This document shows positions 1 through 5,846 of a stretch of 6,289 nt of DNA, piece after piece. Position numbers and translations under genes: made by a program. The stretch's first letter is position 1. Every line of letters starts with the position of its first letter. The notes beneath the pieces are model-generated. The model searched no databases and was not told the DNA's origin. It saw only the letters and a program-made list of their open reading frames with translations. Origin of the DNA: Ga0077536 sp943370145 (lineage in GTDB: Bacteria; Pseudomonadota; Gammaproteobacteria; Ga0077536); NCBI GenBank assembly GCA_943370145.1, contig CALRPY020000111.1, positions 1 to 6,289 of the forward strand, written 5' to 3'.

Positions 1-96
1 GACCTGGCGTCACTGGTGGCCAGCGCGCCGGCGCGGGTCGCATTGCTCGTGCAGCGTGAGGATGCGGCGCGCTACGTGCCGGTGGAGCTCGGCTGA
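1..96 (+). CDS. C-terminal end of a probable Do/HtrA-family periplasmic serine protease (partial)
   Basis: Frame 1 is open from the window edge to TGA at 94-96 and gives 31 residues that end in ALLVQREDAARYVPVELG. This resembles the last beta strands of the second PDZ domain in DegP/DegQ/MucD-type proteases, where a hydrophobic strand, an LLVxR segment and a short VPVxLG-like end are common. Such enzymes degrade or refold misfolded proteins in the periplasm. The catalytic triad and first PDZ domain lie outside the window, so the assignment rests on the tail alone. Another PDZ-containing protein would look the same. The reading frame is convincing because of its GC-rich third positions and because a hairpin follows the stop after 15 bases. 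Confidence 0.45.
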   Translation, partial: DLASLVASAPARVALLVQREDAARYVPVELG

Positions 97-111
97 TCGC
101 GCTTCTTCTTG

Positions 112-147
112 ATCGCCGGACAGGCGAAATGGCGTCTGTCCGGCGAT
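112..147 (+). terminator. Strong hairpin after the protease gene, possible terminator without a U tract
   Basis: ATCGCCGGACAG (112-123) is repeated as its exact reverse complement at 136-147. The stem can continue inward with G124-U135, C125-G134 and G126-C133, giving about 15 pairs and a 6-base loop. It starts 15 bases after the stop codon of the upstream gene, as expected for a transcript end. No T run follows on either strand, so it is not a canonical intrinsic terminator. It may instead act as a 3'-end stabiliser or a Rho-assisted end. Confidence 0.45.
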
Positions 148-180
148 AATGGGGCCAATCCGGGGGTGACCTGTTTGACA

Positions 181-208
181 CCGCTGTCGACGTCATGCCC
201 GACAGCGG
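181..208 (+). promoter_or_regulatory. Second hairpin in the leader upstream of opgG
   Basis: CCGCTGTCG (181-189) and CGACAGCGG (200-208) are exact reverse complements around a 10-base loop. The hairpin ends 27 bases before the opgG start. No T run follows, so a leader-RNA structure or a protein-binding inverted repeat fits better than a terminator. Its arms share the CTGTC/GACAG core with the hairpin at 112-147. No regulator or ligand can be named from the sequence. The rest of the 97-235 gap shows no convincing promoter. Confidence 0.35.
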
Positions 209-221
209 ATTGGCCGTGCTT

Positions 222-235
222 GAAGAGCGAGATTG
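222..235 (+). promoter_or_regulatory. Ribosome binding region that favours the ATG at 236 for opgG
   Basis: A purine-rich stretch, GAAGAGCGAGA at 222-232, lies just before the ATG at 236. The TTG at 233 is too close to this purine block. The next in-frame ATG, at 251, is preceded by a pyrimidine-containing stretch with no Shine-Dalgarno match. This supports 236 as the start, although the motif is only a partial match to AGGAGG. Confidence 0.4.
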
Positions 236-244
236 ATGCATCAA
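233..244. repeat. 12-bp perfect palindrome across the opgG start codon
   Basis: TTGATGCATCAA reads the same on both strands and includes the start codon at 236-238. A palindrome of this length is expected about once per window of this size by chance. Only its position at the translation start makes it worth recording as a possible operator. Confidence 0.3.
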
Positions 245-1789
245 AGCCCAATGTTTACCGGCGCGAGCGACCGCCGCGCCCATCTCAGGCAGTTGTTGGC
301 CCTGGGCATCGCAGCCGCCTTGCGCCCCGGGCTTACCGCTGCCGCGCCGCTGCGGGCCGACCCGCGGCCGTTCAGCGTCGAAAAGCTGCGGCGGCGGGCG
401 GCCGACCTCGCCGGGCGTCCCTACCAGGCGCCACGCGAAACCCTGCCCGACGCCCTCACCGAGCTCACGGAGGAAGCCTATCGCGAGATTCGCTTCCGTC
501 CGCCCGAGGCGCTGTGGCTGGGCGAGACGCCGTTCACCACGCAATTCTTCCACTCCGGTTTCTACTACCGGACGCCGGTGCGCATCTTCGATGTACGCGA
601 CACGCAGGCACACGAGGTGCTGTACACCCCGGCGCTGTTCGATTTCGGCACCAACCGTCTAGGCTCCAGCGCGCTGGATCACGTCAGCGGTTTCGCCGGT
701 TTCCGCGTCCATTACGCCCTGAACGATGCGAACTATCTCGACGAACTGGTGGCATTCCTGGGCGGAACCCAATTCCGCGCGCTCGGCCGCAATATGCAGT
801 ACGGCCTGTCGGCCCGGGGCCTGGCAATCGATACCGCCGCGCCCGAGGGTGAGGAGTTCCCGGCCTTCACCGAGTTCTATCTCGAGCGACCGGCCGACGC
901 GAACAGCCTCGTCATTCACGCACTGCTCAACAGCCCGAGCTGCACCGGCGCCTACACCTTCACCGTGCGGCCCGGCGACGCCACGGCCACCGATGTCGAG
1001 ATGACGCTGTTCCTGCGTGAGCAGATCGAATTCGTCGGCATCGCGCCGCTGACGAGCATGTTCCTGTTCGACGCCCACGACCGCGTCGGTGTGGATGATT
1101 ACCGGCTGGCCGTCCACGACTCCGACGGCCTCCTGATCTGGAACGGCGCCGGCGAGTGGTTGTGGCGGCCCGTCGTGAACCCCGAGCGGCTGCGGATCAG
1201 CTTTTTCGTCGACCGCAACCCGAAGGGCTTCGGGCTGATGCAGCGCAAGCGGCGTTACGAGGACTATCTCGACGCCGAGGCACGCTACGAGCGACGCCCG
1301 AGTGCGTGGGTCGAACCCGTCGGTGATTGGGGCGAGGGCGCGGTGATGCTGGTGGAGATTCCCACCGCAAGCGCCGTCAACGAAAATATCGTGGCCTTCT
1401 GGCGGCCGGAGTCGCCGCTGCCGGCCGGCAGTGAATTCCACGCGACCTACCGGCTGCACTGGTGCGTCGACGCGCCGCCGCTGGCGGGGCGCAAGCTTGC
1501 GCGCGTCGTCGACAGCCGGGTCGGCGCCGGCGGCCAGCCGGCACGGCGGCGATTCGTGATCGAATACGGTGGCGACCTGCCGCCCGCGAATGCGCCGCTG
1601 CAGGCGTCGGTGTTCGCGTCGCGCGGCCAGTTGCACGACGTGCACGCTTACTTCAACGCAACCAGCGGCAACTGGCGCGCGACCTTCGAACTCACGCCCG
1701 AAGGCGACGAGGCGATCGAACTGCGCTGCGTGCTGCTGCTCGACAAGAAGCCGGTCACCGAGACCTGGATGTACCAGTGGACTGCCTGA
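236..1789 (+). CDS. opgG: Periplasmic glucan biosynthesis protein, OpgG/OpgD (MdoG/MdoD) family
   Basis: This 517-residue protein belongs to the OpgG/OpgD family, which acts in the periplasm on the beta-1,2-glucan backbone of osmoregulated periplasmic glucans. The E. coli members have been placed in glycoside hydrolase family GH186 as beta-1,2-glucanases. Family landmarks run through the whole length: FRPPEALWL near residue 88, FHSGFYYRTPVRIFDV near 105-120, HDSDGL at 294-299, GEWLWRP near 306-312, NPKGFGLMQR near 328-337, RPSAWVEPVGDWGEG near 354-368, NENIVAFW at 382-389 and the terminal TETWMYQW. The length matches E. coli OpgG (about 511) better than OpgD (about 551). The leader has SDRRAHLR at 11-18, a hydrophobic run to about 29 and an Ala-rich cleavage region at 34-37, which looks twin-arginine-like as in OpgD. 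The TGA stop is 7 bases before opgH, so the two genes form an operon. Family membership is near certain, but the choice of G over D rests on the operon position. Confidence 0.95.
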   Translation: MHQSPMFTGASDRRAHLRQLLALGIAAALRPGLTAAAPLRADPRPFSVEKLRRRAADLAGRPYQAPRETLPDALTELTEEAYREIRFRPPEALWLGETPFTTQFFHSGFYYRTPVRIFDVRDTQAHEVLYTPALFDFGTNRLGSSALDHVSGFAGFRVHYALNDANYLDELVAFLGGTQFRALGRNMQYGLSARGLAIDTAAPEGEEFPAFTEFYLERPADANSLVIHALLNSPSCTGAYTFTVRPGDATATDVEMTLFLREQIEFVGIAPLTSMFLFDAHDRVGVDDYRLAVHDSDGLLIWNGAGEWLWRPVVNPERLRISFFVDRNPKGFGLMQRKRRYEDYLDAEARYERRPSAWVEPVGDWGEGAVMLVEIPTASAVNENIVAFWRPESPLPAGSEFHATYRLHWCVDAPPLAGRKLARVVDSRVGAGGQPARRRFVIEYGGDLPPANAPLQASVFASRGQLHDVHAYFNATSGNWRATFELTPEGDEAIELRCVLLLDKKPVTETWMYQWTA

Positions 1790-1796
1790 TCCGGGC

Positions 1797-4283
1797 ATGA
1801 GCTCCCCCGCGCCGGACCCAACCCCCTTGGCCGTGCGCCCCGAGGCGCCCGAACTGGCGACGCTGCGCGCCGAATTCGGCGGTGAACTGGGGCGGCTCGG
1901 TTACCCGCCGGGCCCGGTCTCGGACCGGCTGCTCGGCGCGTTGCTGGCGCGGGGCTGGCTGCGCCGTGACATGGACCCGGTCCAGTTCCGCCGCTATGCG
2001 CGCCGCTGCGTGGATGCCTGGCTCAAGCACGCCATCGCCCGGCTGGAACTGCCATTCGCGATCGGCCTCAATGCCCGGCTGGCGGCGCTGCATGCGGTGA
2101 ACCTTGGCCGTTGGCCCGAAGTGCTGCTCGCGGCCGAACTGCCGGATGATTTTCTCGCCGAACTGCGCGCCGTGTTGCCGGTGGCCGCGCCACCCGATGC
2201 ACCGCTCCCGATGCCGGTGCAGGACTTGCGCGGCGTGCCACCGGCAGCGGCGCCGGCCGGCCCCCGCGGCTGGCGCCACGTGTGGCGCAGGGTCCTGGTG
2301 TTCGGCGCCACCCTGGGCGTGACGGGCGGCGCCATCGCCGCGCTCGCCAGGGTCTTCGCGCCCGGTGGCCTGACCGCGATCGAATACGCGCTGATCGTGC
2401 TCTTCGCGATCAATTTCGGCTGGATCTGCCTGTCATTCTGGAGTGCCCTCGCCGGTCTTTGCGTCCTGCTGCGTCAGCGTGGGTTCGCCGAGCAGGGGGA
2501 CATGGCCGCATGGGATCGGCCGCTCGAGGCGCGCGTTGCGGTCCTGATGCCGACCTACAACGAGGACCCGGCGCGGGTGCTCGCGGCGGTCGAGACGATC
2601 TACCGCGATGTCGAGGCCACCGGGGAGATCGCCAATTTCGAGTTCTTCGTGCTGAGCGACACCACCGATCCCGACCTCTGGATTGCCGAAGAGGCGGCAT
2701 GGGACACCACCCGTCGCCGGCTGGGTGCGACAGGGCGGCTGTTCTACCGCCGGCGCTATGCGAACACCGAGCGCAAGGCCGGCAACATCGCCGATTTCTG
2801 CCGGCGCTGGGGCGGTCGCTACGACTTCATGCTGGTCCTCGACGCCGACAGCGTGATGAGTGGCGCGACCGTCGTGCAGCTCGCCCGGCGCATGGCGGCC
2901 AACCCCGAGGTCGGGATCCTGCAGACCGTGCCCGGCCTCGTGAACCGCCATTCGCTGTTCGCCCGCGTGCAGCAGTTCGCGACGGCCCTCTACGGCCCCG
3001 TGCTCGCGACGGGCTATGCGTGGTGGTTCGGGCCCGACAGCAACTACTGGGGGCACAACGCGATGATTCGCGTGGCGGCTTTCGCCGGGCATGCCGGCAT
3101 GCCCGTCCTGCCGGGCAAGCCGCCCTTCGGCGGACATATCCTCAGTCATGATTTCATCGAGGCGGCGCTGATGCGCCGCGCCGGCTGGCACGTCTGGCTG
3201 CTGCCCGAACTCGCCGGAACCTACGAGGAATCGCCGCCCTCGCTGCTCGACCATGCGCAGCGCGATCGACGCTGGTGCCAGGGCAATCTCCAGCACGCCG
3301 CAATCATCGGCGCCGCCGGCCTGCACCCGTTGAGCCGCTTTCACCTGCTGAGCGGCATCATGTCCTATCTCGCATCGCCGCTGTGGTTCCTGTTCATCGT
3401 CACCGGCCTGGCTGCCGCGCTGCAGGGCAAGCTCCAACTGCCGGTGTACTTCTTCCCGGAACGCACGCCCTATCCAATCTGGCACGTGATGGACCCGGAA
3501 CTTGCGGCCACGCTGCTTGCGGTCACGATGTCCATCCTGCTTGCCCCCAAGCTTTTCGGCTGGCTGGCTGTCGCGGCCAGCGGTCTGCGGGCACGTCGCT
3601 TCGGCGGCCGCTGGCGCGTGCTCGGGAGCGTGCTCGCGGAAACCGTCTTCTCGGCGCTGTCGGCCCCGGCGCAGATGCTGCTGCAGACCCGCTTCGTGTG
3701 GGAGGTGGTGTGGGGCAGTGACTCGGGCTGGAAGACGCAGGCGCGCAATGATCGCGGGCTGCCGTTCGCCGCCTGCTGGTCCAGGCACCGCCATCACGCG
3801 ATGGTCGGGCTCGTGCTGGCGGGGGCGGCCTGGTATGTCTATCCCGGCCTGCTCGCATGGATGCTGCCCGCGCTGCTCGGCATGGTGATTGCCGCACCGG
3901 TGACCTGCATCGGGTCATGGGCATCCGCTGGCCGCGCCGCGCGGCGCTGGGGGCTGTTCGTGACGCCGGAGGAACTGGCGCCGCCACCGGTCCTGGAACG
4001 CCTGGCCGCCACCGAGCCCGTGATCCTGCCGGCGGGCGCGGGATTTGACCACGTGTTCGGCGATCCGCGGGCGGCGGCGCTGCACCTGGCCTTGCTGGAG
4101 CAGCACCCGCCGGGGGAGCTTTCGGCGCCGATGGCGCTGGCGCGCTGCCGGGTCGCGGATGCGCCGATGGAGTCGGTCGGGACGGTAATCGATCGCGGGC
4201 TGCACGCCGCCGCGCTGGCGGACCGGCGGACGGTGGAACTGCTGCTCAGGCGGCTCGCGCTGCGCGCCAACCAGGCGCACTGA
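1797..4283 (+). CDS. opgH: Glucans biosynthesis glucosyltransferase H (OpgH/MdoH)
   Basis: This is an 828-residue inner-membrane family-2 glycosyltransferase that polymerises glucose from UDP-glucose into the beta-1,2 backbone of periplasmic glucans and moves it across the membrane. E. coli OpgH has about 847 residues. Residues 1-160 are a soluble cytoplasmic N-terminus. Two membrane segments follow at about 165-187 and 197-225. The catalytic domain shows PTYNED at 252-257, LSDTTD at 286-291, the metal-binding LDADS at 348-352, SHDFIEA at 450-456 and RDRRWCQGN at 489-497. Hydrophobic segments follow at about 515-542, 569-594, 608-634 and 668-702 (probably two spans). The C-terminal 120 residues are soluble. 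The ATG at 1797 lies 7 bases after the opgG stop with little Shine-Dalgarno match, which suggests translational coupling. The frame is open upstream to 1569, but that part overlaps opgG in another frame and reads as Cys/Arg-rich nonsense. The assignment is very secure. Confidence 0.97.
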   Translation: MSSPAPDPTPLAVRPEAPELATLRAEFGGELGRLGYPPGPVSDRLLGALLARGWLRRDMDPVQFRRYARRCVDAWLKHAIARLELPFAIGLNARLAALHAVNLGRWPEVLLAAELPDDFLAELRAVLPVAAPPDAPLPMPVQDLRGVPPAAAPAGPRGWRHVWRRVLVFGATLGVTGGAIAALARVFAPGGLTAIEYALIVLFAINFGWICLSFWSALAGLCVLLRQRGFAEQGDMAAWDRPLEARVAVLMPTYNEDPARVLAAVETIYRDVEATGEIANFEFFVLSDTTDPDLWIAEEAAWDTTRRRLGATGRLFYRRRYANTERKAGNIADFCRRWGGRYDFMLVLDADSVMSGATVVQLARRMAANPEVGILQTVPGLVNRHSLFARVQQFATALYGPVLATGYAWWFGPDSNYWGHNAMIRVAAFAGHAGMPVLPGKPPFGGHILSHDFIEAALMRRAGWHVWLLPELAGTYEESPPSLLDHAQRDRRWCQGNLQHAAIIGAAGLHPLSRFHLLSGIMSYLASPLWFLFIVTGLAAALQGKLQLPVYFFPERTPYPIWHVMDPELAATLLAVTMSILLAPKLFGWLAVAASGLRARRFGGRWRVLGSVLAETVFSALSAPAQMLLQTRFVWEVVWGSDSGWKTQARNDRGLPFAACWSRHRHHAMVGLVLAGAAWYVYPGLLAWMLPALLGMVIAAPVTCIGSWASAGRAARRWGLFVTPEELAPPPVLERLAATEPVILPAGAGFDHVFGDPRAAALHLALLEQHPPGELSAPMALARCRVADAPMESVGTVIDRGLHAAALADRRTVELLLRRLALRANQAH
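3086..3105. repeat. 20-bp perfect palindrome inside opgH
   Basis: The ten bases CGGGCATGCC (3086-3095) are followed at once by their exact reverse complement (3096-3105). It encodes the Gly-His-Ala-Gly-Met-Pro part of OpgH around residues 431-436, in the catalytic domain between LDADS and SHDFIEA. With no spacer, an RNA hairpin would need a small loop at the expense of the central pairs. It may only reflect codon choice in GC-rich DNA. Confidence 0.6.
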
Positions 4284-4296
4284 ATACAGGGGACGG

Positions 4297-4323
4297 GACG
4301 GCCGCGCGCAATCGCGCGCCGTC
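4297..4323. terminator. Hairpin between convergent opgH and mlaB, possible bidirectional transcript end
   Basis: G4297-C4302 pairs with G4318-C4323, and G4304-G4308 pairs with C4313-C4317, leaving one bulged C at 4303 and a CAAT loop. This makes 11 nearly all-GC pairs. It sits 13 bases after the opgH stop and includes two bases of the mlaB stop codon (4322-4324). Neither strand has a T run after it, so intrinsic termination would be atypical. Its location between converging genes makes an end-of-transcript role likely. Confidence 0.5.
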
Positions 4324-4618
4324 AGGCGCAGAGCGTTTCGAGTCCCGCCGCCGCCGCCAGCGCGCGCAACTGGGCAGGCACTGCCCGGAGCTCCAGTCGC
4401 ATGCCCTGTCGGGCCGCGAACTTCCGCCACTCGACGATCAGCGCCAGCGCCGCGCTGTCGGCCTGCGCCACCTCGCTCATGTCGATCACGGCTGCGCCCT
4501 CCCTCGGCAGCAGCGCGAGGGACTGCGCCAGCACCGCGCCGACGCTCGCGAATACCAGCGGCCCGCGCAGGTGCAGTGCGCCGTCCCGGTTCTCGACCAG
4601 CGTCTGCGGCCCCGCCAT
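4322..4618 (-). CDS. mlaB: MlaB-like STAS-domain protein of the phospholipid transporter
   Basis: This 98-residue single-domain STAS protein is the small cytoplasmic subunit that binds the ATPase MlaF and supports assembly and activity of the MlaFEDB transporter. The sequence shows the usual STAS pattern: an early strand and loop at GALHLRGPLVFASV (13-26), the strand AAVIDMSEV (42-50), then ADSAALALIVEW (53-64) and the final LELRAVPAQLRALAAAAGLETL. Ser55 in the DSAAL motif takes the place of the conserved Ser/Thr at the start of the helix (Thr in E. coli MlaB). The ATG at 4618 is 2 bases after the mlaC stop, so translation is probably coupled. Longer open frames upstream overlap mlaC and look Arg-rich and non-protein. 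It is the last gene of the cluster and converges on opgH. Confidence 0.9.
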   Translation of the reverse strand: MAGPQTLVENRDGALHLRGPLVFASVGAVLAQSLALLPREGAAVIDMSEVAQADSAALALIVEWRKFAARQGMRLELRAVPAQLRALAAAAGLETLCA

Positions 4619-4620
4619 CG

Positions 4621-5250
4621 TCAACCGCCGGATTTCTGCAGGTTGTGCTGCGCGATCTGGTCGATCAGGCCGTCCATCCCGAGCTTCGTGATGTCCGTGT
4701 TGAAACCGGCCCGATAGCTGATCACGATGCTGACGCCGTTGATCGCCACGTCGAAGACCTTCCACGCCTCGGCCTTCTGGTAGACGTCGTAGTCCACCAG
4801 CAGCGGCGGCGCGCCATCGCCGCGGTTCACCGACGAGCGGACGCGGAAGGTGTTGGTGGCCAGTTCGCGGGCCGGCATGAAGGTGATGTTCGAATCCCGG
4901 TAATCGGACACGGCGGTGGCGTAGGTGCGCACGAGCAGGGTCTTGAATTCGCCGATGAAGCGCGCGCGCTGCTCGGCGCTTGCCGTACGCCAGTGCTTGC
5001 CGAGGACGCGTTGTGACATGCGCGCGAAATCGAAGTGCGGCAGCACGACGTCCTCGGCAATCTGAAAGAGACGCTGCGGGTTGTCGGTGGTCGCGCCGGG
5101 ATCGGCGCGCAGGCGGCTCAGCACTTCGTTGGCCGTCGATTCGACGAGCGCCGTCGCCGGCTGTCCGCCCGTGGCGGCGAGCGCGGTCCCGGTGCTGCAC
5201 AGGATGCCGGTCAGGAAAGCAATCATGAAAGCGAATATCGATTTGCGCAT
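4621..5250 (-). CDS. mlaC: MlaC periplasmic phospholipid-binding shuttle protein
   Basis: This 209-residue MlaC/Ttg2D family protein carries phospholipids between the outer-membrane MlaA complex and the inner-membrane MlaFEDB complex. It starts with a Sec signal peptide: Lys/Arg at 2-3, a hydrophobic stretch to about 19 and an ALA cleavage site at 23-25. The mature part shows family features: LFQIAEDVVLPHFDFARMSQRVLGKHWRTAS around 60-90, FIGEFKTLLVRTYATAV around 97-113, VDYDVYQKAEAWKVFDVAINGVSIVISYRAGFN around 151-184 and a C-terminal helix GLIDQIAQHNLQ. The length is typical. The start is preceded by a poor ribosome binding site, and a 120-base gap holding an intrinsic terminator separates it from mlaD. 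It may therefore be expressed differently from mlaED. The downstream gene mlaB follows after 2 bases. Confidence 0.94.
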   Translation of the reverse strand: MRKSIFAFMIAFLTGILCSTGTALAATGGQPATALVESTANEVLSRLRADPGATTDNPQRLFQIAEDVVLPHFDFARMSQRVLGKHWRTASAEQRARFIGEFKTLLVRTYATAVSDYRDSNITFMPARELATNTFRVRSSVNRGDGAPPLLVDYDVYQKAEAWKVFDVAINGVSIVISYRAGFNTDITKLGMDGLIDQIAQHNLQKSGG

Positions 5251-5291
5251 GGCGGACTCGAAAGACCCTGGGGTACTGGTTGGTTTGCCGA

Positions 5292-5360
5292 CGGGCAGCC
5301 GCGAGGCGGGAAGGTCCGTGGCGGTTGAAGAAAAAATACCGGGCGCAGCGTGGCTGCCCG
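5292..5360. repeat. Long-range inverted repeat that shares an arm with the mlaD-mlaC terminator
   Basis: CGGGCAGCC at 5292-5300 is the exact reverse complement of 5352-5360, and the match extends to 11 of 12 positions over 5292-5303 and 5349-5360. The 5352-5360 arm is also the 5' arm of the terminator stem in - strand RNA. The read-through RNA could therefore form either the terminator or this longer-range pairing. The second arm is transcribed after the U tract, which limits a simple antitermination role. Confidence 0.45.
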
Positions 5361-5361
5361 G
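5331..5361 (-). terminator. Rho-independent terminator between mlaD and mlaC
   Basis: On the - strand, CCGGGC (5361-5356) pairs with GCCCGG (5344-5339) and AGC (5355-5353) pairs with GCT (5349-5347), with a 2-base bulge and a 3-base loop. After two bases, six U residues follow (5336-5331). It begins 9 bases past the mlaD stop. This is the only classical intrinsic terminator in the window, and it lies inside the cluster rather than at its end. The rest of the 5251-5338 stretch shows no convincing promoter for mlaC. Confidence 0.75.
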
Positions 5362-5370
5362 GTTCCTGTT

Positions 5371-5838
5371 CTACTCCGATTTCGTCGTCTTGTTGTAGAG
5401 GAATTCCTGCAGCGCCTTTTCGAGCACCATCGCCGACTGCGTGATCGTGATTTCCTCGCCAGGCTGGAGGTAGGCTTCGTCGCCGCCGGCCTCAAGCCCG
5501 ATGTACTGCTCGCCGAGCAGTCCCGCCGTGTAGATATTGGCGGCGGTGTCGGCCGGAATCTCCGTGTAGGACGGCTCGATATTCATCGTCACCACCGCCT
5601 GGAAGCGCTTGGTGTCGAAGCCTATGGACACCACGCGGCCGATCGTGACACCGCCCATCTTTACCGGTGATCGCACCTGCAGGCCGCCGATGTTGTCGAA
5701 GTATGCGCGCAGCGCGTAACCGTCGTGGTTGGTGAACTGCGACAGGTTCGCCACTTTCATCGAGAGCATCAGCAGCGCGGCAAGGCCCAGCGCAACGAAC
5801 ACGCCCACCGTAATTTCGATCATGCGATTGTTTTGCAT
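5371..5838 (-). CDS. mlaD: MlaD, MCE-domain membrane-anchored subunit of the phospholipid transporter
   Basis: This 155-residue protein has one N-terminal membrane segment at about 8-27 and one MCE domain at about 40-117. In E. coli, six MlaD copies form a periplasmic ring on MlaE that receives or hands over lipids from MlaC. Family motifs are visible: FDNIGGLQVRSPVKMGGVTIGRV at 47-69 and AANIYTAGLLGEQYIGLEAGG at 99-119. The C-terminal tail is a short amphipathic segment, QSAMVLEKALQEFLYNK, matching the helix that lines the hexamer channel. The protein is somewhat shorter than E. coli MlaD (183 residues), mainly at the C-terminus. The ATG at 5838 is 8 bases after the mlaE stop and has AGG about 10 bases upstream. 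A second ATG lies five codons downstream. A terminator begins 9 bases after the stop. Confidence 0.95.
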   Translation of the reverse strand: MQNNRMIEITVGVFVALGLAALLMLSMKVANLSQFTNHDGYALRAYFDNIGGLQVRSPVKMGGVTIGRVVSIGFDTKRFQAVVTMNIEPSYTEIPADTAANIYTAGLLGEQYIGLEAGGDEAYLQPGEEITITQSAMVLEKALQEFLYNKTTKSE

Positions 5839-5846
5839 CGTCCAGC

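Noticed and set aside
145..150. GATAAT as a -10 box after the first hairpin
   Set aside because: No -35-like hexamer lies at the right spacing. The preceding bases form the hairpin arms.
175..180. Perfect TTGACA as a -35 box for opgG
   Set aside because: No acceptable -10 hexamer occurs 15-19 bases downstream. That stretch is the GC-rich second hairpin.
109..852. 247-codon + strand open frame starting in the opgG leader
   Set aside because: It overlaps opgG in another frame, and its Arg/Ala/Pro-rich translation resembles no protein family.
1418..1431. 14-bp palindrome CTGCCGGCCGGCAG in opgG
   Set aside because: Its length is within chance expectation for GC-rich coding DNA of this size, and its position has no special context.
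1569..1796. Upstream extension of the opgH frame inside opgG
   Set aside because: The 76 extra residues are Cys/Arg/Ser-rich and overlap the conserved OpgG C-terminus. The ATG at 1797 fits operon spacing and family length.
659..1798. 379-codon open frame on the - strand opposite opgG
   Set aside because: It lies antisense to the well-supported OpgG-family gene, has a His/Arg/Gln-rich composition with no recognisable domain, and is explained by high GC in the third codon positions.
2433..3797. 454-codon open frame on the - strand opposite opgH
   Set aside because: It is antisense to the conserved catalytic core of OpgH, and its composition is typical of a shadow frame in GC-rich DNA.
4322..5200. 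Extended - strand frame that would make mlaB a 292-residue protein
   Set aside because: The extra N-terminal part overlaps mlaC out of frame and is Arg-rich nonsense. The ATG at 4618 gives a normal-sized STAS protein.
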